A stretch of 64,000 nt of DNA from Novosphingopyxis baekryungensis DSM 16222 (GTDB lineage: Bacteria; Pseudomonadota; Alphaproteobacteria; Sphingomonadales; Sphingomonadaceae): assembly GCF_000420305.1 (NCBI RefSeq), contig NZ_ATUR01000004.1, positions 310,001 through 374,000 on the forward strand, in the 5' to 3' direction. How positions within the stretch are numbered: the stretch's first letter is position 1; every line of letters begins with the position of its first letter. The position numbers were made by a program, and so were the translations under genes. The notes beneath the pieces were generated by a model that was given only the letters and a program-made list of their open reading frames with translations, was not told where the DNA came from and searched no databases. Positions 21,179 through 31,102 of the stretch are shown here, piece after piece.

Positions 21179-21814
21179 ATGGTTCGCAAAATGATTGCCT
21201 TTGCCGCCGCCGCCGCGATGGCACCGATGGCGGTGAGCCTGGCCCCCGCAGCCGTCGCTGCACCCGCGTCCAGCCCCGATCTGCAGAAGGTCGGCGCGCA
21301 TCTGAAGGCGGCCAACACCATGACCGCCGATTTTACGCAGAGCGACCGCGCCGGTCAGACCCTCACCGGCAAACTGACGCTCAAGCGACCGGGACGCATC
21401 CGTTTCCAGTATCAGAAGGGTGTGCCGCTGCTCATCGTGGCGGACGGCAAAGCGCTCACCATGATCGATTATGAGGTCAATCAGGTGCAACGCTGGCCGA
21501 TCGCTAACAGTCCGCTGTCCGCGTTGCTTGATCCCGACAACAATCTCGCCAAGTTCGGCAAGGTGATCGACACCGGCAATGGGAATGTCGTGCGCGTCGA
21601 TGTGAAGGATCCGAAGCATCCGGAATATGGGCTGCTGAGCATGATCTTCGTGCGTAACGCTGCTGCACCCGGCGGTCTGAAGCTCGACAGCTGGGTAGCG
21701 CTGGATTCGCAGAACAACCGCACCACGGTCCGGCTGCGCAACCAGAAGTTCAACGCGCCGGTATCGGACAACAGTTTCCGCTGGAACGACCCGCGCAAGA
21801 AATCCCGCCGATAG
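21179..21814 (+). CDS. lolA: LolA-type outer-membrane lipoprotein carrier
   Basis: This is a periplasmic chaperone that takes lipoproteins released by LolCDE to the outer-membrane receptor LolB. It has 211 residues with a signal peptide ending near AVAAPASS. The LolA fold is visible in MTADFTQSDRAGQTLTGKL and LKRPGRIRFQY, with VADGKALTMIDYEVNQV further on; these are the family's conserved first strands. The C-terminus is basic (DPRKKSRR). AGCAGGAG lies eight bases before ATG 21179. It follows ftsK, a neighbour pair I recall from several alphaproteobacteria. A hairpin with a T-rich tail lies about 180 bases after the stop. Confidence 0.92.
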   Translation: MVRKMIAFAAAAAMAPMAVSLAPAAVAAPASSPDLQKVGAHLKAANTMTADFTQSDRAGQTLTGKLTLKRPGRIRFQYQKGVPLLIVADGKALTMIDYEVNQVQRWPIANSPLSALLDPDNNLAKFGKVIDTGNGNVVRVDVKDPKHPEYGLLSMIFVRNAAAPGGLKLDSWVALDSQNNRTTVRLRNQKFNAPVSDNSFRWNDPRKKSRR

Positions 21815-21993
21815 AGCGTGCGCCATATGCCACAGGTGGTGGAAGAAGTGCATCGATGACCGGATCGTTCATTCTGCGCTCATCTGATTGGCGGTAGAAA
21901 GTGCTTACAGAGGCAGTCGGTCGAGCGGGTTCCCCCCTGTTGCCCGTTTCCTTATCGGCTGTTTCTGACAAAGCGTGACGAACGCAAGCTTGG

Positions 21994-22030
21994 CCCCCAT
22001 CCCTTTTTGCCCCCGGGATGGGGGTTTTGC
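21994..22030 (+). terminator. Terminator downstream of lolA
   Basis: A perfect 10-bp stem (21994-22003 with 22015-22024) is followed by TTTTGCTTTG. The 295-base gap between lolA and xthA otherwise shows no feature I can support; a small translation of its other frames looks like noise. Confidence 0.7.
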
Positions 22031-22109
22031 TTTGTGCGCCGCCCGCCTTGCCTGGCGCCCATGCTTTTCCGCTCTTGGGTTTTGGCGGACGCTCACCTAA
22101 GTCGGCATC

Positions 22110-22904
22110 ATGCCAGACAGCATCAGCATCGCCTCGTGGAACATCAACAGCGTGCGCGCCCGCATGGACAGCGTGGAACGCTTCCTGCGGGATGAGGCGC
22201 CGGACATCCTTTGCCTGCAAGAGACCAAGGTGGTCGACGATCAGTTCCCCGCAGCGCCGTTCAGGGCATTGGGCTATGATCACATCATGCTCCACGGCCA
22301 GCCGATGCATCACGGCGTCTGCATCATCAGCAAAATCCCCCTCACCCAGGACGATCGGCTCGACTGGCAGAACAATGGCGAAGCGCGCCATCTGGGCGTG
22401 CGTCTGCCCAATGGCTGGCGGCTGGAGAATGTCTATGTGCCCGCTGGCGGCGATATACCGGACCGCGAGGAAAACCCGAAATTCGGCCAGAAGCTCGATT
22501 TTCTGGAGCGAATGATCGCCTGGTCCGGTTCGCTGGAGCACCCGACGATCCTCACCGGCGATTTCAATGTTGCGCCGCTGGAAAGCGACGTCTGGAGCCA
22601 CAAACAGCTGTTGAAGGTGGTCAGCCACACTCCGATCGAGGTGGAGACACTGGACCGCCTGAAGGCTGCAGGCAACTGGGTCGACCTCGGTCGGCACTTC
22701 CATGCCGCGCCCGAGCGTCTGTATACCTGGTGGAGCTACCGCGCGCGGGACTATGCGAAATCGGATCGGGGGCGGCGACTGGACCATATGTGGGTGACGC
22801 AAGACCTGAAGGACCATGCCGCGACGCATCAGGTGCATGAATCGTGCCGTGGCTGGGAGCGGCCGTCCGATCATATCCCCATCGTCACGGAATTTCGCCT
22901 TTGA
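22110..22904 (+). CDS. xthA: Exodeoxyribonuclease III
   Basis: This is a base-excision repair AP endonuclease and 3'-5' exonuclease. It has 264 residues, the usual length. Motifs of the endonuclease/exonuclease/phosphatase fold are complete: ASWNINSVRAR, ILCLQETKVVDDQFP (catalytic Glu), GDFNVAP (catalytic Asp/Asn pair), then YTWWSYRARDYAKSDRGRRL with DHMW, and the final catalytic His in RPSDHIPIV. ATG 22110 begins MPDSISIASWN at the expected point. Its TGA stop overlaps a TTG start of ribA by four bases, so the two are likely translated together. Confidence 0.95.
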   Translation: MPDSISIASWNINSVRARMDSVERFLRDEAPDILCLQETKVVDDQFPAAPFRALGYDHIMLHGQPMHHGVCIISKIPLTQDDRLDWQNNGEARHLGVRLPNGWRLENVYVPAGGDIPDREENPKFGQKLDFLERMIAWSGSLEHPTILTGDFNVAPLESDVWSHKQLLKVVSHTPIEVETLDRLKAAGNWVDLGRHFHAAPERLYTWWSYRARDYAKSDRGRRLDHMWVTQDLKDHAATHQVHESCRGWERPSDHIPIVTEFRL

Positions 22905-23959
22905 GCGAGGCTGGACAGGGCCGCCGTGCGGCCAGCGCCATCGATGCGCTGCGCCGGGGCTGGTCGGTGCGCGTGACCGGCGGCGACGGCGGTGGCTATG
23001 TGGTGCGTGCCGTGGAGACCCTGTTCGAGGGCGCGATCAGCGCCGATGCCTGCCTGCTGATATCGGCCGAACGCGCCGAAACCCTGAAGATCACCAATCA
23101 GCGTGCGGCGGCGCAGGCCAGCCTGCCGGTGCTGATCCGGACGCCGGAAACGCTCACCCCGGTCAGCGCCCTGGCCGTGGCCGATCCCGCGCTGGATCTT
23201 GCAAACCCCTTCAAGGGCCCCTTTACCGCCCTGCCGCTGGACCATCCCGCCGCCGCGGCTGGCGCCATCGATTTGACCCGGTTCGCCGGGCTTCTGCCGG
23301 CCGTCCTGATTGAGCCGGATGGGACGGCTGACGTCGACACGACCAAAGCAGATATCGCCGCCTATCGTGATCCTGGCAGCCTGCGCATTGCCGCACGCGC
23401 GGCGCTGCCGGTGGCCGATGCGCCAGACAGCCAGATCGTCGTCTTCCGCGCCGAATCTGATGCACGGGAGCATGTTGCGCTCATCGTCGGAGCGCGGGGC
23501 AACGAACCCCCGCTGGTTCGGCTGCACAGCGAATGCCTGACCGGCGATGTGTTCGGCTCGCTCAAATGCGATTGCGGCCCGCAGCTTCATGAGGCTGTGC
23601 ACCGGATGGAGGGCGCCGGTTGGGGCATCCTGCTATATCTGCGGCAGGAGGGCCGCGGCATCGGCCTGGTCAACAAGCTGCGTGCCTATAATCTGCAGGA
23701 TCAGGGATTCGACACGGTGGATGCCAATCGCCGCCTCGGCTTTGCCGACGACATGCGCGATTTTGCCGTCGCCGCACGCATGTTGACCTTGCTCGACGTC
23801 GATCGGGTGCGGCTGCTTACCAACAATCCGAAAAAGGTCATGGGTCTGGAGCAGGCGGGCATAGCTGTGGAGGAGCGCTTGCCGATCAAGATTTCGGCCA
23901 ATGCGTTCAACCTGCGATATCTCGACACCAAGCGGGACCGGTCGGGCCACCAGCTGTAA
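22901..23959 (+). CDS. ribA: GTP cyclohydrolase II (with N-terminal RibB-like remnant)
   Basis: This enzyme opens GTP to the first riboflavin precursor, releasing formate and pyrophosphate. It has about 352 residues from TTG 22901, which overlaps the xthA stop. The C-terminal 190 residues hold the whole enzyme: zinc cysteines in LVRLHSECLTGDVFGSLKCD and following C, YLRQEGRGIGLVNKLRAYNL, and LLTNNPKKV. The first 150 residues resemble the DHBP synthase (RibB) fold at the start (SAIDALRRGWSVRVTG, ISAERAETLKI) but lack the acidic DDEDRENE active site, so only GTP cyclohydrolase activity is likely. Upstream starts inside xthA are possible in frame. It converges on glnD with a 26-base gap. Confidence 0.92.
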   Translation: MSEAGQGRRAASAIDALRRGWSVRVTGGDGGGYVVRAVETLFEGAISADACLLISAERAETLKITNQRAAAQASLPVLIRTPETLTPVSALAVADPALDLANPFKGPFTALPLDHPAAAAGAIDLTRFAGLLPAVLIEPDGTADVDTTKADIAAYRDPGSLRIAARAALPVADAPDSQIVVFRAESDAREHVALIVGARGNEPPLVRLHSECLTGDVFGSLKCDCGPQLHEAVHRMEGAGWGILLYLRQEGRGIGLVNKLRAYNLQDQGFDTVDANRRLGFADDMRDFAVAARMLTLLDVDRVRLLTNNPKKVMGLEQAGIAVEERLPIKISANAFNLRYLDTKRDRSGHQL

Positions 23960-23985
23960 GACCGCAAGGGCGTGGGCAGCGGCGC

Positions 23986-26742
23986 TCAGGCGACCTGCAG
24001 CGCTTCGTCCAGTTCGCCCTTCGCCGCCTCGAGCAACCGCCCTTCCAATGTCTTCAGGCGCTGCGGCCCCGTGATCTTGTCGCCAAGCAAGTCGGTGACA
24101 TAGAATGTATCCACCGCGCGCTCGCCATAGGTCATGATATGGGCGCTCCGGATTACGGCCTTGGAGCGAAAAAGAGCCTGGGCAAGGCTGTTGAGCAGCG
24201 CCGGGCGGTCCCGGGCATTGACCTCAATCACCGTGAAACGGTTGGACGCGTCATTGTCGCTGACAACGAACGGCGCGACCACGAAAGCGTCGGCGCGCGC
24301 AAATGGCATCGGCCGTTGTTCCAGCTGCGCCGCCATCCGCGCCCGGCTGGTCAGCGCTTCGACGATTGCCTCTCGCAGGCGCTGGATCTGGCCTTCATCG
24401 CGGAACGGACGGCCATGAGGGTCCTGCACCAGAAAATTATCCATCGCCATGCCATCGGTCGTGGTGTGTACCCGCGCGTCGATCACCGAGGCGCCGGCCA
24501 GATGAATGGCGCCGACGATCCGGTAGAACAGGCCAGCATGATCGGCTGCATAGACCGATATGAGCGTCGCCCCCCGCTCCGGATAGAAACAGGCGTCGAT
24601 CGATAGCGGCGCATCGCCTGCGGCCAGCAGATCGCGCGCGTTGCGCAGGACGATGTCGTCCGGCTCGGCGATCCAATAGGCATCGGGAAACCGGTCGGCC
24701 AGTTCGTCGAACGCGGCGTCGGAGATATCCAGCGCGCCGCGCAGGGCAGCCTTGCTGTCCTCAATTCGCTCGGCACGCCCGTGCGCCTTGTGGCCCAGCC
24801 GCATCAATTCTTCGGCGGACGTATAAAGATCTCCCAAAAGCTGGCGTTTCCAGCTGTTCCAGACACCCGGACCGACAGCGCGAATATCGACAATGGTCAG
24901 CAGGATAAGCAGCTTCAGGCGCTCGACCGACTGCACCTGATCGGTAAAGTCCGCGATGGTCTTGTAATCCGCCAGATCGCGCTTGAACGCCGTCGCGCTC
25001 ATCAAAAGATGATAGCGCACCAGCCAGCTGACCAGTTCTGTTTCGGATTCGCCGAGACCCAGACGCGGGCATAGTTTCAAGGCGATCTCCGCCCCCAGAA
25101 CACTATGGTCCCCGCCGCGCCCTTTGGCGATATCATGCAGCAGGGTTGCCACATACAGCACGCGCCGGTGCTTGAGCTTCGGCAACATGTCCGTTGCCAG
25201 CGGGTGATCGTCCGCCAGTCTGCCGCTCTCGATGTCGGACAGCAGGCCAATGGCCCGAATCGTATGCTCATCCACGGTATAATGATGATACATGTCGAAC
25301 TGCATCTGCGCCACGACCCTGCCGAATTCCGGCACGAACCGGCCGAACACCGTCGCTTCGTTCATCCACCGCAGCACCTTGGCGGGATCGCGCGGGGAAC
25401 TCAGTACGCTGAGGAACAGGTCGTTGGCGCGCGGATCCTTGCGCACCTCATGATTGATGCTTTTGGCATCGCGCCGTGCCGCGCGCATTGCCAGAGGATG
25501 CACTTCGTAGCCGAACCGGTCCGCCAGCGAAAACATCTCGATCAGCCGCACCGGATCATCTTGGAAGAAAGCATCATCCGGAATAGCGATGCGGTCCTGA
25601 TCCAGCTGAAAACCATTGAGTTTTTTCAGCAATTTCGGGCGACGCGTGAAGCGGTGATGCAAGCGCTTGGCCTGCGCTTCTTCCAGATGGCTGAGAAACA
25701 GGCCGGTAAGATCGCCCACCGTCTTGGCGTTGGTGAAATAGAATTTCATGAACCGCTCGACCGATGATGCGCCCGCCCGGTCGCCATAGCCCATGCGCTC
25801 GGCCACCTCCCGCTGCAGATCGAAGGTCAGCCGGTCTTCCGGACGATTGGTGATGGTGTGCAGATGACAGCGCACCGCCCAGAGGAAATTCTCGGCGCGG
25901 CGGAATTTGCGATATTCGCTGCGCGTGAATAGCCCCTTGGCCACCAGTTCGACACCGCGCTGGACGCGGTACATATATTTGCCGATCCAGTAGAGCGTCT
26001 GAAGATCCCGCAGGCCGCCCTTGCCTTCCTTTACATTGGGCTCGACCACGTAACGGCTGTCGCCCATGCGCCGATGGCGTTCGTCCCGCTCCTCGATCTT
26101 TTGCGCGATGAAATTCGGCACGGTGCCCGCCACCACATCATTCCAGAAACGCGACGCGGCTTCATCATAGAGCGCGCGGTCTCCCCAGATGAACCGCGCC
26201 TCCAGCAAGGACGTGCGGATCGTGATATCGTCACGCGCCAGCTTCACCATTTCATCGAGCGAGCGACTGGAATGCCCGACCTTCAGGCCGAGGTCCCAGA
26301 GCAGGTACAGCACCGCCTCCACCACCTGCTCGGTCCAGCCGGTCCGTTTGTACGGCGTGATAAAGGCAAGATCGACATCGCTGTGCGACGCCATTTCCCC
26401 GCGCCCATAGCCGCCGACGGCATGAAGCGAGAGCCGCTCGCTGCGCGAGGCATTGCCGATAGGATGGAGATGGCCGGTGACATAATCATAGATCAACCGG
26501 ATCAGCTGATCGATCAGATGCGCCTGTTCCGCCGCGCGGCGGTGCCCCTCGGTCGGCTCGGCTTCCAGGCGACTGGCTATTTCCGCCCGGCCATCCGCCA
26601 ACGCCTTCTGAAGAAGCGTGCGGATGGCCGGGCGTGCGTCCGAGCCATCATGCTCGGCAATGATCGTGTCGATCGTCTCCGCCAGCGCGCGGCGGTTGAT
26701 GATGGCCCGTTGACCGTCGAATTTGTCGCGTAGAGGCTTCAT
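23986..26742 (-). CDS. glnD: PII uridylyltransferase/uridylyl-removing enzyme
   Basis: This is the nitrogen-status sensor that adds and removes UMP on PII proteins according to glutamine level. It has 918 residues. The domain order is clear: nucleotidyltransferase with GGYGRGEMASHSDVDLAF near residue 110, the GlnD PII-UTase region (EPNVKEGKGGLRDLQTLYWI), an HD hydrolase domain with YVATLLHDIAKGRGGDH near residue 535, and two C-terminal ACT domains (LISVYAADHAGLFYRIVGAI and VIEVNARDRPALLNSLAQAL). Both catalytic sites look complete. It lies 58 bases downstream of the acyl-CoA ligase on the same strand. No PII gene is in this window. Confidence 0.95.
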   Translation of the reverse strand: MKPLRDKFDGQRAIINRRALAETIDTIIAEHDGSDARPAIRTLLQKALADGRAEIASRLEAEPTEGHRRAAEQAHLIDQLIRLIYDYVTGHLHPIGNASRSERLSLHAVGGYGRGEMASHSDVDLAFITPYKRTGWTEQVVEAVLYLLWDLGLKVGHSSRSLDEMVKLARDDITIRTSLLEARFIWGDRALYDEAASRFWNDVVAGTVPNFIAQKIEERDERHRRMGDSRYVVEPNVKEGKGGLRDLQTLYWIGKYMYRVQRGVELVAKGLFTRSEYRKFRRAENFLWAVRCHLHTITNRPEDRLTFDLQREVAERMGYGDRAGASSVERFMKFYFTNAKTVGDLTGLFLSHLEEAQAKRLHHRFTRRPKLLKKLNGFQLDQDRIAIPDDAFFQDDPVRLIEMFSLADRFGYEVHPLAMRAARRDAKSINHEVRKDPRANDLFLSVLSSPRDPAKVLRWMNEATVFGRFVPEFGRVVAQMQFDMYHHYTVDEHTIRAIGLLSDIESGRLADDHPLATDMLPKLKHRRVLYVATLLHDIAKGRGGDHSVLGAEIALKLCPRLGLGESETELVSWLVRYHLLMSATAFKRDLADYKTIADFTDQVQSVERLKLLILLTIVDIRAVGPGVWNSWKRQLLGDLYTSAEELMRLGHKAHGRAERIEDSKAALRGALDISDAAFDELADRFPDAYWIAEPDDIVLRNARDLLAAGDAPLSIDACFYPERGATLISVYAADHAGLFYRIVGAIHLAGASVIDARVHTTTDGMAMDNFLVQDPHGRPFRDEGQIQRLREAIVEALTSRARMAAQLEQRPMPFARADAFVVAPFVVSDNDASNRFTVIEVNARDRPALLNSLAQALFRSKAVIRSAHIMTYGERAVDTFYVTDLLGDKITGPQRLKTLEGRLLEAAKGELDEALQVA

Positions 26743-26800
26743 AGGCCCGATATGGGTTGCATGCTGCGCAATCTCAAACGATCCGACCGTCCGTCTTAGC

Positions 26801-28504
26801 TCAAGCGGCCTTGGCGGCTACCTTGGCGTTATATTCGCTGCGCAGCGTCTTGCGATCGATCTTCTGCGTGCCGAGACGCGGCAGCGGCCCATCGGCCTGC
26901 CAGATAAAGGCGGGCACCTTGAACTTGGCCAAACGCTCGCCAAGAAACGCCTTCAGATTGTCGGGCGATAGATCGGCCTCTTCACGCGCCAGATAGATCA
27001 TGCCGACGACTTCGCCATAATGATCGTCCTGAATTCCGAAGACCGACAGCTCGACCACGTCGTCATGTTCGTAGGCGGCCGCCTCCACCTCGGTGCAGGC
27101 AATATTTTCACCGCCCCGGATGATGATGTCCTTCTTGCGATCGACAATATAAAGGTAGCCGTCCGGATCGACATAACCGATGTCACCGGTGCGGAAGAAA
27201 AGATCATCGGTATACGCCTCCCGCGTCGCCTCTTCATTGTTCCAATAGCCTTCGAAATTGGCGACCGATCGAATGCAGATTTCGCCGCGGTCGCCCTGCG
27301 GAAGATGGTTGCCGTCATCGTCCAGAATGGCCAGCTCAACCACCGGCGGCGTCGGCGTGCCCGTGCTTTCGGGTTTTTCGATATAATTGTCGGAAAAGTT
27401 CGCGCAGCCCACGCCATTGGTTTCGGTCAGGCCATAACCCAGACCAGGCCCACCATCCTTCATCATCGCCTTGATCTTGCTGACATGCTCGGTCGGCCGC
27501 GGCGCACCACCGGCCGCCATCACCGTGCAGCTGGACAGATCATAATCATCGCGCTTGGGATGGGTCGCCAGCTCAATGCTCATGAGCGGCACGCCGGTGA
27601 AATAGGTTATCCGTTCGCGCTCTATAAGGCGCATTGCCTCCTCCGCATCCCATTTGCGCATCAGCACCAGCTTGCGGCCAAGGGCAAAGCCTTGCAGCAG
27701 CATCGGCACTTCCGCGGTGACGTGGAACAGCGGCACGTTCATCAAGGTGCTGGGCGGATATTTGGGCGCCTCACCACGCGCCGTGGCCAGTTGCAGCAGG
27801 ACGAGCGTGGCGCCGACATAGTTCATGGTGGCCTGCACCACGGCCCGGTGGGTGGACCAGGCCCCCTTGGAACGACCGGTAGAGCCGGATGTGAAGAGGA
27901 TCGTCGCCTTGTCATCGCCCGTCAGCACCGGCAGCGGCATTTCCGCAGCCGCGCCGCCGATAAGGTCCGCAAACGCCTCCAGTGGCGGCTTGGCATTGTC
28001 GTAAACGAACAGTTCGGTGCGGCCGATATCATGCCCTTCCAAACGGGCGGCGCGCTTGGGATCTGCCAGCACCAGCTTGCAGTCGACCAACGCAATCGCC
28101 TCGGCAAATTCGCTGCCCTGCCACCAGCCGTTGAGCAGGGTTGCCACGCCCCCGGCCATTAGAATGCCCATATAGGCCACCACCCAGTTGGCGGAATTGC
28201 GCGCGCCGATGCCGACGCGGTCGCCAACTTCGATGCCTTTGTTCGCGATCAGACCGCCTGCCAATGTCCGCGCCGCAGCATAGGCTTCGCCAAAGGTCAT
28301 GCGTAGATCGCCATCGACCAGAAACTCGGCATCTTTATTCTGATTGCAGAAATGGCCGATATAGTCCGCCAGCGTTGCGGGCGCTCTCGCGATGGTTGGA
28401 AGCGCCACGCCGTTTTTCACGAAATCCTGCGTTTCGAGCATGCCCCCAGGTTGGGACATCCCCTCGAAAGCGGCTTCGATCTGGCGGTCCAGTTCACTGG
28501 GCAT
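26801..28504 (-). CDS. AMP-binding acyl-CoA ligase
   Basis: This is an ANL-superfamily enzyme of 567 residues that activates a carboxylic acid with ATP and then loads CoA. The phosphate loop ILFTSGSTGRSKG is near residue 205, YGLTETNG near 361, the adenylate Asp region FFRTGDIGYVDPDGYLYI near 435, DRKKDIIIRGGENI after it, and a C-terminal Lys in RLGTQKIDRKTLR. The substrate is not evident; fatty or aromatic acids are both possible. GGAGAG lies seven bases before ATG 28504. It is divergent from lgt with 72 bases between and leads into glnD. Confidence 0.88.
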   Translation of the reverse strand: MPSELDRQIEAAFEGMSQPGGMLETQDFVKNGVALPTIARAPATLADYIGHFCNQNKDAEFLVDGDLRMTFGEAYAAARTLAGGLIANKGIEVGDRVGIGARNSANWVVAYMGILMAGGVATLLNGWWQGSEFAEAIALVDCKLVLADPKRAARLEGHDIGRTELFVYDNAKPPLEAFADLIGGAAAEMPLPVLTGDDKATILFTSGSTGRSKGAWSTHRAVVQATMNYVGATLVLLQLATARGEAPKYPPSTLMNVPLFHVTAEVPMLLQGFALGRKLVLMRKWDAEEAMRLIERERITYFTGVPLMSIELATHPKRDDYDLSSCTVMAAGGAPRPTEHVSKIKAMMKDGGPGLGYGLTETNGVGCANFSDNYIEKPESTGTPTPPVVELAILDDDGNHLPQGDRGEICIRSVANFEGYWNNEEATREAYTDDLFFRTGDIGYVDPDGYLYIVDRKKDIIIRGGENIACTEVEAAAYEHDDVVELSVFGIQDDHYGEVVGMIYLAREEADLSPDNLKAFLGERLAKFKVPAFIWQADGPLPRLGTQKIDRKTLRSEYNAKVAAKAA

Positions 28505-28576
28505 TGCAATTCTCTCCTATTGGCCTCTTGAGCTTTCCCTCTATATGAAGCCGAACCGCTCCGGGGGAAAGAGCCC

Positions 28577-29440
28577 ATGCTATCGATGCTTGCCGAAGCT
28601 GGCAGCTATCTCAATTACAGCGAGCTTGGCCTCGATCCGGTTGCACTGGATCTGGGGTTTTTTCAGCTACGCTGGTATTCGCTTGCCTATCTGGCAGGCA
28701 TCCTGATCGGCTATTGGTATCTCACCAAGCTGGTCGACGCCCCAGGCGCCCCGATGGCGCGCCGGCATGCCGACGATATGATCTTCTACGCTACCCTCGG
28801 TATCATTCTCGGCGGACGGATCGGATATATCCTGTTCTATCAGCCCAGCCTCATGAACAATCCGCTGGATATGTTCAAAGTGTGGGAGGGGGGCATGTCG
28901 CTGCATGGTGGCGCGCTCGGCACCATCGTGGCGATCTTCATCTTTTCACGCGTGCACAAGCTGCAATTCCTGCGCATCTGCGACTATATCGCCTGCTGCA
29001 TTCCCTTCGGCCTGTTTTTCGGTCGGCTTGCCAATTTCGTGAATGGCGAGCTGTGGGGCCGGGCGACCGATGTGCCTTGGGCCATGATCTTTCCGACCGG
29101 GGACGGTGTGCCCCGCCATCCCAGCCAGTTATACGAGGCGGGGCTGGAAGGCCTGCTGCTGTTTGCGATTCTGTGGCTGCTCTTCTGGAAAAGCCAGGCG
29201 CGATACAAACCCGGTTTGCTGATGGGGACCACGGCCATCGTTTACGGTGCCTCGCGCTTTTTTGTCGAATTCTTCCGCCAGCCGGATGCGCAATTGCTGG
29301 ACTTTGCGCAGCGAACCGGCCTCAGCATGGGCCAGTGGCTAACCATTCCGATGATCCTGATCGGTCTGTATCTGGTACTGACAGCCAAAGGCCGCCGCCA
29401 GCGGATCGAACCGATTGCGGGACAGGACAGCGTTGCCTGA
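28577..29440 (+). CDS. lgt: Prolipoprotein diacylglyceryl transferase
   Basis: This inner-membrane enzyme moves a diacylglyceryl group from phosphatidylglycerol to the lipobox cysteine, the first step of lipoprotein maturation. It has 287 residues with about seven hydrophobic segments. The HGGALG motif is near residue 109 and the Lgt signature [14 protein letters not shown] near residue 148; [13 protein letters not shown] follows. GGGGGAAAG lies before ATG 28577. Its last eight bases overlap the TTG start of the MidA-type gene, so translation is probably coupled. Its clients in this window would include the M23, OmpA, MlaX-like and MsrB proteins. Confidence 0.95.
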   Translation: MLSMLAEAGSYLNYSELGLDPVALDLGFFQLRWYSLAYLAGILIGYWYLTKLVDAPGAPMARRHADDMIFYATLGIILGGRIGYILFYQPSLMNNPLDMFKVWEGGMSLHGGALGTIVAIFIFSRVHKLQFLRICDYIACCIPFGLFFGRLANFVNGELWGRATDVPWAMIFPTGDGVPRHPSQLYEAGLEGLLLFAILWLLFWKSQARYKPGLLMGTTAIVYGASRFFVEFFRQPDAQLLDFAQRTGLSMGQWLTIPMILIGLYLVLTAKGRRQRIEPIAGQDSVA

Positions 29441-30509
29441 CGGCGTAACGCTATCCGATCAGCTACGGCGGCAGATCAAGGCTTCCGGCCCCATCGGCAT
29501 GGCGGACTATATGCGGCGCGCAAACGCCGTCTATTATGCTGCGTCCGACCCCTTTGGAGCAGATGGCGACTTTGTCACAGCGCCGGAAATCAGCCAGATG
29601 TTCGGCGAACTCGTCGGCTTGTGGATTGCCGATCTCTGGATGCGTGCGCAAAAGCCGGCCGATAGCTGCTATGTCGAGCTTGGCCCAGGGCGTGGAACGC
29701 TGGCAGCCGATGCGCTGCGCTCTACGGCGGCGTTCGGATTTGCGCCTGAGGTAGCGTTTATCGAGACCAGCCCGGTGCTGCGCGCGCGGCAGACCGCGGC
29801 GGTGCCCAAGGCCCGCTTCTATGACGGCGTGGACGATCTGCCGCAGCATGGGCCACTCCTGGTGGTGGCCAATGAGTTCTTCGATGCGCTACCGATACGC
29901 CAGATGGTCAAGACGGCCGGCGGATGGCGCGAACGCATGGTGACACTCGATAGCGCCGGCAGCTTCTCGCTGATCGCTGGCGAACAGCCGGTCGATCCGC
30001 TGATCCCGGCAGACGTGCGCGCGGCACCGATCGGCACCGTCTTCGAACATGCGCCGGATGCCGCCGCCATCCTGTACGCACTGGCCCGGCGGATCGAGGC
30101 GCAGGGCGGCGCGCTGCTGATCATCGACTATGGCTATGACGCCCTGGGCGTTGGCGAGACGCTGCAGGCGGTCAAGAACCACCGACCAGCATCACTCTTC
30201 GAGGCGCCGGGAACGGCGGATCTGACGGCGCATGTCAGCTTCCACGAGCTCGCCCATATCGGCAGCGCGGCTGGGCTTCGGGTTTCGGGACCTGTGGGTC
30301 AGGGAGACTTTTTGCGCGCGATGGGCATTGAAGCCAGAGCGCAAGCCTTGGTGAGGAACGCTCCCGACAAGGCCGCCGATGTCGAGGCCGCGCTGCGACG
30401 GCTGACGGACCCGCAGGAGATGGGAGAGCTTTTCCGGGTGCTCGCCATCAGCGCGGCGGACTGGACCCGGCCTGAAGGGTTCGGGCCGGAAGATCCTGGG
30501 GCCGCCTAG
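29433..30509 (+). CDS. MidA/NDUFAF7-family SAM-dependent methyltransferase
   Basis: This is a protein arginine methyltransferase-like enzyme of about 358 residues. In eukaryotes the NDUFAF7 relative methylates a complex I subunit; the bacterial target is inferred at best. Marks are [19 protein letters not shown] near residue 45, the SAM motif [16 protein letters not shown], and the post-I acidic motif [24 protein letters not shown] lies further on. TTG 29433 has AGGA six bases upstream and overlaps lgt by eight bases. TTG 29415 is the other possible start. It converges on and overlaps the lipoprotein gene of the Mla-type operon by four bases. Confidence 0.88.
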   Translation: MPDGVTLSDQLRRQIKASGPIGMADYMRRANAVYYAASDPFGADGDFVTAPEISQMFGELVGLWIADLWMRAQKPADSCYVELGPGRGTLAADALRSTAAFGFAPEVAFIETSPVLRARQTAAVPKARFYDGVDDLPQHGPLLVVANEFFDALPIRQMVKTAGGWRERMVTLDSAGSFSLIAGEQPVDPLIPADVRAAPIGTVFEHAPDAAAILYALARRIEAQGGALLIIDYGYDALGVGETLQAVKNHRPASLFEAPGTADLTAHVSFHELAHIGSAAGLRVSGPVGQGDFLRAMGIEARAQALVRNAPDKAADVEAALRRLTDPQEMGELFRVLAISAADWTRPEGFGPEDPGAA

Positions 30510-31102
30510 CCGGCGATCCAGCTGGCGACGGCCTGGGCCACCTCGTTGGCGGCACCGTTCAACGCTTCGCCGGCTGGCCCCGGCTTGATCTCATAGACCG
30601 GCCGCGTGGCGCTGAACCGTTGCGTCTCGACCCGGTCGCCCGGCAGCTGCCGGACCGCATCGAAGGTGACGATGGCCTGACGGCTCGGCTCGTCGATGCC
30701 GAAACGGACGAGCTCGCCTGCCAGAATGTCCTGCGATTTGCCGCTGGCGGCCTCTTCGTTCAGCACCAGTCTGCCGCGCGCCGAGATGGTTTCGACGAGC
30801 AGGTTCTTGAACAGCCGCGCCGGTTTGTCGGTCCAGTTGGCGTCGGTCAGATAGGTAACGGTGCCGCTGCCGCTGGTGACCGGAATCCGCGTGACATTCA
30901 GCGTCTGCGGCGTGCTCGGCACATTGACGATCAGTGCGTTGACGGGGTTGCCCGTCCGCACCGTGCCGGCCTGCACCGCCTGGTCCGGTGTCAACGTGAG
31001 CAGGAACGGCGGTGCATCCGGGCCAAAGCTGATGCAACCCGAGAGGAGAACGGCCGGCGCGAGGACGGCGGCTAGGCGTAAAGCTTTCATGGGCATCCTC
31101 AT
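30506..31102 (-). CDS. ABC-type transport auxiliary lipoprotein
   Basis: This is a lipoprotein of about 198 residues with a lipobox LLSGC near residue 23. It matches the ABC_trans_aux (PqiC-like) type, whose members sit at the outer membrane with MCE-protein systems. The core has RIPVTSGSGTVTYLTDANWTD and a following PARLFKNLLVETI, with LAGELVRFGID further on, consistent with the two-layer fold of this family. ATG 31102 overlaps the MCE gene stop as ATGA; ATG 31090 has GAGGA five bases upstream and is equally plausible. It is the last gene of the four-gene mla-like operon and overlaps the convergent MidA gene by four bases. Confidence 0.88.
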   Translation of the reverse strand: MRMPMKALRLAAVLAPAVLLSGCISFGPDAPPFLLTLTPDQAVQAGTVRTGNPVNALIVNVPSTPQTLNVTRIPVTSGSGTVTYLTDANWTDKPARLFKNLLVETISARGRLVLNEEAASGKSQDILAGELVRFGIDEPSRQAIVTFDAVRQLPGDRVETQRFSATRPVYEIKPGPAGEALNGAANEVAQAVASWIAG

